Source: Pseudomonadota bacterium (GTDB lineage Bacteria > Pseudomonadota > Gammaproteobacteria > Xanthomonadales > Xanthomonadaceae). From it: a DNA stretch of 6,807 nt. Both the position numbers and the translations under genes were made by a program. Shown here piece after piece: positions 1 to 5,257 of this stretch. The stretch's first letter is position 1; each line of letters begins with the position of its first letter. A model generated the notes under the pieces. It ran no database searches and had not been told where the DNA came from. It was given only the letters and a program-made list of their open reading frames with translations. The stretch is taken from the NCBI GenBank assembly GCA_023393895.1, contig JAEXBT010000059.1, positions 1 to 6,807 on the forward strand, written 5' to 3'.

Positions 1-423
1 ACGCAGCACCGCGCGGCCATCGGCGTGGCGCGAGTATGGTGTCGGGCCAGCGCCCTTGAGCTGCAGTTCCCAGTGGCGGCCATCCGCCGCCACGGCCTCA
101 CCCAATGTGATCGCCCTGCCATCGCCGAGTTGTCCGGCCCAGCTGCCGAACTGGTGGCCGCCGTAGTTGGTCGCGTGCGGCTGCATGCCTGGCAGCAACG
201 CATTGCCGCCGAACACCTGCGCGAACCCGGGCGCAGCGGTGTCGTCCATCGTCATGCTCAGCGTTGCGAGCATCTCCCCGGACACCGCGACCACACGAGG
301 CGCGGCCACCGGTGTCGGCATCACCGCCGACCACGCCGCGCCCTCGACCTGGCGCACGAAGTTGCGCGGCTCCGGATCGCCGGGCAGCGTGCGCGGGAAG
401 CGATTATCGAAGACCAGTTGCAT
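1..423 (-). CDS. selO: SelO/YdiU family protein adenylyltransferase, N-terminal 141 residues (gene continues past the left edge)
   Basis: SelO is a pseudokinase-fold enzyme that transfers AMP from ATP onto Ser/Thr/Tyr of target proteins and is linked to redox homeostasis; bacterial forms are about 480-520 residues. The minus-strand frame from the ATG at 423-421 stays open to base 1, giving 141 residues. Seen directly: [10 protein letters not shown] (71-80), [16 protein letters not shown] (88-103), a LGE step, [11 protein letters not shown] (122-132) and DGRAVLR (135-141). These align in order with E. coli YdiU ([43 protein letters not shown]). The lysine of LKGAG (K123) is probably the phosphate-contacting lysine of the family. 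The catalytic Asp/Asn region and the C-terminal Cys, the position of selenocysteine in eukaryotic SelO, lie outside the window. No strong Shine-Dalgarno sequence precedes the ATG, but the N-terminal [13 protein letters not shown] is typical of the family, so the start is probably right. It is divergent from deaD. Confidence 0.93.
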   Translation of the reverse strand, partial: MQLVFDNRFPRTLPGDPEPRNFVRQVEGAAWSAVMPTPVAAPRVVAVSGEMLATLSMTMDDTAAPGFAQVFGGNALLPGMQPHATNYGGHQFGSWAGQLGDGRAITLGEAVAADGRHWELQLKGAGPTPYSRHADGRAVLR

Positions 424-461
424 GCTGAAGAGATGAGGCCGGCTGCCTGCGATGACAAGCG

Positions 462-467
462 TAGAAT
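462..467 (+). promoter_or_regulatory. Candidate -10 element for deaD
   Basis: TAGAAT at 462-467 matches the sigma-70 -10 consensus at five of six positions. It lies in the 81-bp divergent selO-deaD spacer, about 38 nt before the deaD ATG, which would give a leader of about 30 nt. No good -35 hexamer is seen 16-18 bp upstream, so this is a weak call based on motif and location only. Confidence 0.3.
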
Positions 468-493
468 GCACGTCTCACCAACGCGCCATGCGC

Positions 494-498
494 GGGAG
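494..498 (+). promoter_or_regulatory. Ribosome-binding site deciding the deaD start, inside a small inverted repeat
   Basis: GGGAG at 494-498 sits 6 nt before the ATG at 505. It supports that start over the in-frame ATG at 466 and over any further extension upstream, which would run antisense to selO. The motif lies inside CGCGGG (491-496) / CCCGCG (499-504), which could pair in mRNA once the middle bases open into a loop and so partly hide the site. Confidence 0.5.
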
Positions 499-504
499 CC
501 CGCG

Positions 505-2331
505 ATGAGCGATACCCCTTCTTCTCCGACTGCCAGTTTCGCCGAACTCGGGCTGCCCGAGCCGCTGCTGCGCGCGCTCACCGAGGTCGGCTATGAGTCG
601 CCTTCGCCGATCCAGGCCGCGACCATCCCACCGCTCTTGGCCGGCCGCGATGTGCTGGGCCAGGCGCAGACCGGCACCGGCAAGACCGCCGCTTTCGCGC
701 TGCCGATCCTCGCCGACATCGACCCAGGCCTCGCACGCCCACAGGCACTGGTACTGGCGCCGACCCGCGAACTGGCGATCCAGGTCAGCGAGGCCTTCCA
801 GAAGTACGCGCACCACCTGCCGGGCTTCCACGTACTGCCCATCTATGGCGGCCAGAGCTATACGCCGCAGCTGCAGGCGCTGCGCCGCGGGGTGCAGATC
901 GTGGTCGGCACGCCGGGCCGCGTCATCGACCATCTCGAGCGCGGCTCGTTGGACCTGTCACAGCTGAAGACGCTGGTGCTGGACGAGGCCGACGAGATGC
1001 TGCGGATGGGCTTCGTGGACGATGTCGAGGCGGTGGTGCAGAAGTGTCCACCGGAGCGCCGCATCGCGCTGTTCTCGGCGACGATGCCGCCGCCGATTCG
1101 GCGCATCGCGCAGACCTACCTGCGCGATCCGGTTGAGGTGTCGATCAAGTCGACCACCACCACCGGCGAGAACATCCGACAGCGCTACTGGCTGGTCAGT
1201 GGCCTGCACAAGCTCGATGCGATCACACGCATCCTGGAAGCCGAACCGTTCGATGCAATGATCGTGTTCGCGCGCACCAAGCTCGGCACCGAGGAACTGG
1301 CAGAGAAGCTGGCCGCGCGCGGGATCGCCGCGGCCGCGATCAATGGCGACATGGAGCAGAAGTCGCGCGAGCGCACCATCCAGCGGCTGAAGGATGGCCA
1401 GCTCGACGTGCTGGTAGCGACCGACGTCGCCGCGCGCGGCCTGGACGTGGATCGCATCACCCACGTGCTGAACTTCGACATCCCCTACGACACCGAAAGC
1501 TACGTGCACCGGATCGGCCGTACCGGTCGCGCCGGACGCAAGGGCGAAGCGATCCTGTTCGTGACGCCGCGCGAACGCGGGATGCTGCGCGCGATTGAAC
1601 GCGCGACTCGCCAGCCGATCGAACCGATGCAGTTGCCGAGCGCGCAGGACGTCAACCAGCAGCGCGTGACCCGCTTCCGCGACCGCATCACCGCCGCGCT
1701 CGACGGCAGCGACACCGGGCTCTTCCGCGGCCTGCTGGAGGATTTCGAGCGCGAGCAGAACGTGCCGATGGTCGAGATTGCCGCGGCGCTTGCGCAGCTG
1801 GTTCAGGGCGAGACGCCGCTGTTCCTCCCGGATGATCCGCCACCCCCGCCGCCGCGCGAGCGTCCGCAACGCGCGGAAAAGCCCGCGCGTGATGGCGATT
1901 ACGCGCCGCGTGGCGAACGCGCCGGCCCGGACGTCGGCATGCAGACCTACCGAATCGAAGTCGGGCACGCGCACCGGGTCAAGCCGGGCAACATCGTCGG
2001 TGCGATCGCCAACGAGGCCGAGCTGGAGGCACGCTACATCGGCCGGGTCGACATCCGCGACGACTACACGCTGGTCGACCTGCCCGAAGGCATGCCGCCG
2101 GAACTGCTGCAATACCTGCAGAACGTGCGCGTGGCCGGGCGTCCGATCCGGATGAAGCTGGCGAGCGATGCCGACCTTGATGCACCTGCGCGCAGGCCGC
2201 GCTTCGGCGGCAAGGGCCGTTTCGACAGCGACGGCAACGAGCGGCCGCGCAAGCCCGGTGGCTTCAAGCCCAGGGGCGCGCCGCATCGCGAGGGCTTCGA
2301 CAAACCGCGCGGGCCGCGCAAGCCGCGCTGA
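505..2331 (+). CDS. deaD: DEAD-box ATP-dependent RNA helicase DeaD/CsdA (608 aa)
   Basis: This ATP-dependent RNA unwinding enzyme is known from the family to act in ribosome assembly, mRNA decay and translation at low temperature. All core motifs are visible: Q motif from F12 to Q37, Walker A AQTGTGKT (54-61), PTRELA (86-91), TPGR (136-139), DEAD (160-163), SAT (191-193), IVFARTK (253-259), ATDVAARGLDV (305-315) and HRIGRTGRAGR (335-345). A middle region leads to a six-proline run (445-450) and a charged linker. A DbpA-type RNA-binding domain follows at about 480-553 (YRIEVGHAHRVKPGNIVGAI region), then a basic Arg/Gly/Pro/Lys-rich tail to 608. E. coli DeaD is 629 residues, so the length is normal; the C-terminal domain and tail favour DeaD over RhlE or SrmB. 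The start at 505 is chosen from GGGAG 6 nt upstream and because homology begins at once; the same frame is open further upstream but only as the antisense of selO. The flavoprotein gene follows after 9 nt. Confidence 0.95.
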   Translation: MSDTPSSPTASFAELGLPEPLLRALTEVGYESPSPIQAATIPPLLAGRDVLGQAQTGTGKTAAFALPILADIDPGLARPQALVLAPTRELAIQVSEAFQKYAHHLPGFHVLPIYGGQSYTPQLQALRRGVQIVVGTPGRVIDHLERGSLDLSQLKTLVLDEADEMLRMGFVDDVEAVVQKCPPERRIALFSATMPPPIRRIAQTYLRDPVEVSIKSTTTTGENIRQRYWLVSGLHKLDAITRILEAEPFDAMIVFARTKLGTEELAEKLAARGIAAAAINGDMEQKSRERTIQRLKDGQLDVLVATDVAARGLDVDRITHVLNFDIPYDTESYVHRIGRTGRAGRKGEAILFVTPRERGMLRAIERATRQPIEPMQLPSAQDVNQQRVTRFRDRITAALDGSDTGLFRGLLEDFEREQNVPMVEIAAALAQLVQGETPLFLPDDPPPPPPRERPQRAEKPARDGDYAPRGERAGPDVGMQTYRIEVGHAHRVKPGNIVGAIANEAELEARYIGRVDIRDDYTLVDLPEGMPPELLQYLQNVRVAGRPIRMKLASDADLDAPARRPRFGGKGRFDSDGNERPRKPGGFKPRGAPHREGFDKPRGPRKPR

Positions 2332-2340
2332 TCCCGCGCA

Positions 2341-3525
2341 ATGGCCGAAGGCTTCGACGTCATCATCATCGGCGGCGGCGCGGCCGGACTGATGTGCGCC
2401 CTGACCGCCGGGCAGCGCGGCAGGCGCGTCCTGATCATCGAGCATGCCGAACGCTGCGGCAAGAAGATCCTGATGTCGGGCGGCGGACGCTGCAACTTCA
2501 CCAATACCGGCACCACCGCGGGCAACTTCCTGTCCGCCAATCCGCACTTCTGCAAGTCGGCGCTGGCCCGCTACACGCCAGAGGATTTCATCGACATGGT
2601 CGAGCGGCACGGCATCGCCTGGCACGAGAAGGAGCTCGGCCAGCTTTTCTGTGATGATTCCTCCAAGCAGATCGTGCGGATGCTGCTGGACGAATGCGAA
2701 CGGGCCGGCGTGCGGATCCTGACCGGTTGCAACGTGGCATCGGTAGAACCGGGCGATGAAGGCGGTTTCATCGTCGCAACAACGCATGGCATCTGCTCCG
2801 CCCCCTCGCTGGTAGTGGCCAGCGGCGGGCTGTCGATCCCGCGCATGGGCGCGACCGGCTTCGGCCACCAGCTCGCGCGCCAGTTCGGCCACACGGTCCT
2901 GCCCACGCGCGCGGGCCTGGTGCCGTTGACCCTATCCGGCACGCACCTTGAACGCCTCTCGGAGCTGAGTGGCGTGTCGCTGCCGGTGGAAGCGCGCAGC
3001 AACGGGCCATCGTTCCGAAACGCGATGCTCATCACCCATCGCGGCCTCAGCGGCCCGGCGATCCTGCAGGTCAGCTCCTACTGGCGCGAGGGGGATCCGC
3101 TCGCGATCAACCTGCTGCCGGAACATGACATCCCTGCCCTCCTCGCGAACTGGCGCAGCCATCGGCGCGACGCGCACCTGCAGACCCTGCTCGGCGAGGT
3201 GCTGCCGAAGCGCTTCGCGCAACGCCTCACCGAACACTGGCTGCCCAACCGGCCGATGCGCCAGTTCGATCCGCGCGAACTTGATGGCATCGCCCGGACA
3301 CTGTCGACATGGCCGGTCATCGCGAGCGGCACCGAGGGTTATCGCACCGCGGAAGTCACCCTCGGCGGCGTCGATACGGACGACTTGTCCTCCAGCACGA
3401 TGATGTCGAAGCGCGTGCCGGGGCTGTTCTTCATCGGCGAAGTGGTGGATGTCACCGGCTGGCTCGGCGGCTACAACTTCCAGTGGGCCTGGGCGTCCGG
3501 CCACGCCGCCGGGCTCGCGGCCTGA
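2341..3525 (+). CDS. HI0933/YhiN/BaiN-family NAD(P)/FAD-dependent oxidoreductase (394 aa)
   Basis: This is a soluble flavoprotein of the HI0933-like family (E. coli YhiN; named BaiN in bile-acid work on clostridia). Its substrate in proteobacteria is not established, and BaiN activity should not be assumed here. Seen directly: an N-terminal Rossmann FAD motif GGGAAG (11-16) with the ribose-binding acidic residue E34 ending the second strand; the family signature KKILMSGGGRCNFTN (41-55); SGGLSIPRMGATGFG (161-175); and the C-terminal FAD-site signature GEVVDVTGWLGGYNFQWAWASG (first half 366-377, second half 378-387). The middle third is the less conserved insert domain of the fold. Length is normal for the family (about 390-410) and nothing is broken. 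The ATG lies 9 nt after the deaD stop with no clear Shine-Dalgarno sequence of its own, so translation may depend on read-on from deaD. Its stop lies inside the convergent inverted repeat. Confidence 0.92.
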   Translation: MAEGFDVIIIGGGAAGLMCALTAGQRGRRVLIIEHAERCGKKILMSGGGRCNFTNTGTTAGNFLSANPHFCKSALARYTPEDFIDMVERHGIAWHEKELGQLFCDDSSKQIVRMLLDECERAGVRILTGCNVASVEPGDEGGFIVATTHGICSAPSLVVASGGLSIPRMGATGFGHQLARQFGHTVLPTRAGLVPLTLSGTHLERLSELSGVSLPVEARSNGPSFRNAMLITHRGLSGPAILQVSSYWREGDPLAINLLPEHDIPALLANWRSHRRDAHLQTLLGEVLPKRFAQRLTEHWLPNRPMRQFDPRELDGIARTLSTWPVIASGTEGYRTAEVTLGGVDTDDLSSSTMMSKRVPGLFFIGEVVDVTGWLGGYNFQWAWASGHAAGLAA

Positions 3526-3536
3526 CCCATCAGGCC
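3519..3536. repeat. Perfect inverted repeat spanning both convergent stop codons; possible bidirectional transcript-end hairpin
   Basis: GGCCTGA (3519-3525), loop CCCA (3526-3529), TCAGGCC (3530-3536): a perfect 7-bp stem with a 4-nt loop. The TGA of the plus-strand flavoprotein gene is the inner end of the left arm, and the TGA of the minus-strand 56-residue gene (plus-strand TCA) is the inner end of the right arm. There is no T tract on either side, so it is not a classical intrinsic terminator. It could still protect 3' ends or help termination from both directions. The geometry is seen directly; the role is inferred. Confidence 0.5.
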
Positions 3537-3700
3537 ATGAAGGCCGGCAGCGGCAGGCCGAACACCTGCGCGAAGAAGTAGTAGGCCACGCCAGCCAGCA
3601 CGCACCACAGCGCGAGTTTCAGCGCGAAACCGACCACCTTGGCGATCAGCCAGCCGATCACTACGGCGATGACGATCGGCAGCAACAGATCGAGACTCAT
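3530..3700 (-). CDS. Small hydrophobic membrane protein (56 aa), translationally coupled to trhO
   Basis: No family is recognised. The minus-strand frame from the ATG at 3700-3698 encodes MSLDLLLPIVIAVVIGWLIA (1-20), KVVGFALKLALWCVLAGVAY (21-40), then a short tail ending LPAFMA at the TGA (3532-3530). Residues 5-20 and 24-44 form two hydrophobic stretches separated by one lysine. They fit either two short inner-membrane helices or one long hydrophobic segment; K21 and K28 are the only basic residues. The start overlaps the trhO stop as ATGA (3700-3697), and the GGGTG-rich sequence just upstream could act as a ribosome-binding site, so it is probably made from the same transcript by re-initiation. 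It is easily missed because it is below common ORF length cut-offs and a longer shadow ORF (3707-3471) covers it in another frame. The protein-like composition and tight junction make it likely real. The function is unknown. Confidence 0.72.
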   Translation of the reverse strand: MSLDLLLPIVIAVVIGWLIAKVVGFALKLALWCVLAGVAYYFFAQVFGLPLPAFMA

Positions 3701-4452
3701 GCGGCACCCACGCTTACAGCCTTGTCGCTGAGCGGCCTCAGGGCGGGATCGAGCGCGATCCGTTCATCGAACACGAAGCAGCTGCCGTCATAGCCTTCGC
3801 CGCCCACTTCCTCGAAGTAGCGCAGGATGCCGCCTTCGAGCTGCAGCACATTGTCCATGCCGATCCAGCGCATCCACGGCGCCGCCTTCTCGCAGCGGAT
3901 CCCGCCGGTGCAGAAGCTCACCAGCGTCACCTCGCGCAACTGGTCCCGGATCGACTCGACTGCCGCGGGCAGGTCGTTGAAGTTGTCGATCGGCAGGGTG
4001 ATCGCGTCCCGGAAGGTGCCGTAGCCGATTTCCTCGCGGTTGCGCGTATCCAGCATCCGCACCGGCCTGCCGGCGTCGTCATGCCCCGTGGCCAGCCAGC
4101 GCCGCAGGGTTGCGGCATCCACCGAAGGGGCGCGCGTCGCACCCCGTCCGGCGGGACGACCGGCGAACGGGACGATCTCGCGCTTGCACTTCACCTTCAG
4201 CCGCGCGAACGGCACATGCGTGCTCCAGCTTTCCTTCGCCACCAGATCGAAGAAGCGCGGATCGGCCCGCAGCCATTCAAGAAAACCGCGCACATCCTCT
4301 TCGTCACCCGCCAGGAACAGGTTGATGCCCTCGGGCGCGACCAGCACGCTGCCAAGCAGACCGTACGCTCCGCATTGGCTGCGGATCGCGTCGGCCAGCG
4401 CCGGCACGTCGTCCACGTCGGCGAAGCGATAGGCGGCGATGTTGAGTTTCAT
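3697..4452 (-). CDS. trhO: TrhO/YceA-type rhodanese-domain protein, tRNA uridine(34) 5-hydroxylase, short form (251 aa)
   Basis: Family knowledge: TrhO (YceA, UPF0176) makes 5-hydroxyuridine at wobble position 34 of tRNA in an oxygen-independent, prephenate-linked route. The N-terminal domain (about 1-95) carries the family motif VLVAPEGINLFLAG (36-49) and the stretch PFARLKVKCKREIVPF (81-96). The rhodanese domain (about 105-220) has LDTRNREEIGYGTF (134-147), the active-site loop CTGGIRCEKAAPWM (181-194) with catalytic Cys181 and second Cys187, and LQLEGGI (203-209). It continues through CFVFDERIALD (225-235) and then stops after 16 more residues. E. coli YceA is about 350 residues and carries a Cys-rich segment after this point that is absent here, so this is a short form; activity on tRNA is inferred from the conserved rhodanese loop. 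The ATG lies 16 nt after the upstream DUF486 stop with no strong ribosome-binding site. The 56-residue membrane protein overlaps its stop. Confidence 0.9.
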   Translation of the reverse strand: MKLNIAAYRFADVDDVPALADAIRSQCGAYGLLGSVLVAPEGINLFLAGDEEDVRGFLEWLRADPRFFDLVAKESWSTHVPFARLKVKCKREIVPFAGRPAGRGATRAPSVDAATLRRWLATGHDDAGRPVRMLDTRNREEIGYGTFRDAITLPIDNFNDLPAAVESIRDQLREVTLVSFCTGGIRCEKAAPWMRWIGMDNVLQLEGGILRYFEEVGGEGYDGSCFVFDERIALDPALRPLSDKAVSVGAA

Positions 4453-4468
4453 CGCGCCATTCTAGCGA

Positions 4469-4819
4469 TCAGCGCCTTCCCCAGAACGCGAACACCACGG
4501 CGCCGAGCAGGCAGGCGTAAGAGGCCAGCGTGTTCCAGCGGATCTCCTCACCGAACAGCCACCACGCAACCAAGCTGAAGGCAACCAAAGTGATGCATTC
4601 CTGCAGCACCTTCATCTGGGTGAGCGAAAGCACCTGCGCGCCGATGCGGTTGCCCGGCACCATGAAGCAGTACTCAAGGAAAGCCAGGCCCCAGCTTGCC
4701 AGGATCGCCAGCCACAGCGGGCTGTCCTTGAACTTGAGGTGGCCGTACCACGCCAGGTTCATGAAGAGGTTGGAGATGGTCAGCAGGACCAGGAACTGCA
4801 GGATCGACAGGTTGGGCAT
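4469..4819 (-). CDS. DUF486 / DMT-like small integral membrane protein (116 aa)
   Basis: This belongs to the DUF486 family, small proteins related to the drug/metabolite transporter (EamA-like, half-size) fold; the transported substrate is not known. Four hydrophobic helices are visible at about 7-25, 34-54, 70-89 and 97-113. Family-type residues include NLAWYGHLKF (21-30), EYCFMVPGNRIG (49-60), the glutamine-rich LTQMKVLQE loop (66-74) and WLFGEEIRWN (87-96). A length near 110-120 is usual for the family, which probably works as a dimer if it resembles other half-size DMT proteins (inference). The ATG at 4819 is 31 nt after the stop of the preceding 96-residue gene and lacks a clear Shine-Dalgarno sequence. 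The stop is 16 nt before trhO, so an operon is likely. No role linking it to tRNA hydroxylation is visible. Confidence 0.88.
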   Translation of the reverse strand: MPNLSILQFLVLLTISNLFMNLAWYGHLKFKDSPLWLAILASWGLAFLEYCFMVPGNRIGAQVLSLTQMKVLQECITLVAFSLVAWWLFGEEIRWNTLASYACLLGAVVFAFWGRR

Positions 4820-4850
4820 GGCACCGGGACGCAGGGGGAACCGGCGGATG

Positions 4851-5141
4851 CTAGCGCAGCGTGTATGCCCATTGATCGCGCGCTCCGCCTGTCGTCAACG
4901 CGGCGGGGGCAAGCAGAGCCTGCTGTGACATCCCCGCGCTGCCGCGTGTCTTCTTGAGCAGCAGCAGGATGAGTATGACGAACAGCGCCATGCCGACCAC
5001 CGCGACCAGCAGGTAAATCATGTTGTGATGGCGTGCGCGGCGGCGCAGTTCCTGCTCGCTCAGCCAGCTCGCGGGGCGACGCGTCCGCGGCGCGTCTGCC
5101 GACTGCTCAACTGGCCCGGGACTGCCCGGTTGCTCGCTCAT
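4851..5141 (-). CDS. Hypothetical single-span membrane protein (96 aa)
   Basis: No family is recognised. The N-terminal third (1-28) is rich in Ser, Pro and Ala and probably disordered. WLSEQELRRRARHHN (26-40) follows, a basic amphipathic stretch. Then comes one strong transmembrane segment, MIYLLVAVVGMALFVILILL (41-60), flanked by KKTR (63-66), and a 30-residue tail without recognisable motifs. There is no signal peptide; the basic stretch before the helix favours an N-terminus in the cytoplasm. Start: the ATG at 5141 is the only reasonable one, because the ATG six bases upstream is followed immediately by TAG. A Shine-Dalgarno sequence is not evident. It is the first gene of the leftward cluster, 31 nt ahead of DUF486. 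The membrane segment and position argue for a real gene. The tail after residue 66 is less certain. Confidence 0.65.
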   Translation of the reverse strand: MSEQPGSPGPVEQSADAPRTRRPASWLSEQELRRRARHHNMIYLLVAVVGMALFVILILLLLKKTRGSAGMSQQALLAPAALTTGGARDQWAYTLR

Positions 5142-5171
5142 CTACATGAATCCGTTTCGACGATGACCAGG

Positions 5172-5177
5172 ATCATA
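5172..5177 (-). promoter_or_regulatory. Candidate -10 element for the leftward four-gene cluster
   Basis: On the minus strand the hexamer at 5177-5172 reads TATGAT, five of six matches to the sigma-70 -10 consensus, about 30 nt before the ATG at 5141. No convincing -35 lies 16-18 bp further upstream (the best windows read as CTCTGA- or ATCTCT-like), so the call rests on one hexamer and its position in the divergent spacer. Confidence 0.25.
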
Positions 5178-5200
5178 GCGGCCACATGCAGCATCAGAGA

Positions 5201-5229
5201 TTGCCATGAGACGCGGTCTGTCCGATGAT
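5201..5229 (+). promoter_or_regulatory. Candidate promoter for the histidine kinase gene
   Basis: TTGCCA (5201-5206; five of six to TTGACA), a 17-nt spacer, then GATGAT (5224-5229; four of six to TATAAT). Start of transcription would fall near 5236, leaving about 22 nt before the ATG at 5258. If real, it excludes the alternative in-frame ATG at 5225 as the translation start. Confidence 0.3.
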
Positions 5230-5257
5230 TCCGACGATTTATGCAACCGGATCACGG

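Noticed and set aside
430..458. Possible selO promoter with a TTGTCA -35 on the minus strand (458-453).
   Set aside because: At the right spacing the -10 position reads CATCTC, only two matches to consensus, so no promoter is claimed.
25..504. Upstream in-frame extension of deaD by 160 residues.
   Set aside because: The extension is the antisense of the selO coding region and composition is low-complexity; DeaD homology and a ribosome-binding site both point to 505.
958..2892. Long minus-strand open frame of 644 codons antisense to deaD and the flavoprotein gene.
   Set aside because: It is a GC-driven shadow: both plus-strand genes there have complete, well-conserved motif sets, and the antisense translation (Ala/Arg/His/Asp-rich) has no recognisable domain.
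3471..3707. Minus-strand 78-codon open frame over the same DNA as the 56-residue microprotein.
   Set aside because: It gives an Arg/Ala-rich sequence of shadow type and extends into the flavoprotein gene; the neighbouring frame has a coherent membrane protein and an ATGA junction.
4449..4460. Three-codon ORF (MAR) overlapping the trhO start by ATGA on the minus strand.
   Set aside because: Too short to mean anything and without a ribosome-binding site; likely chance from the GCGATGA context.
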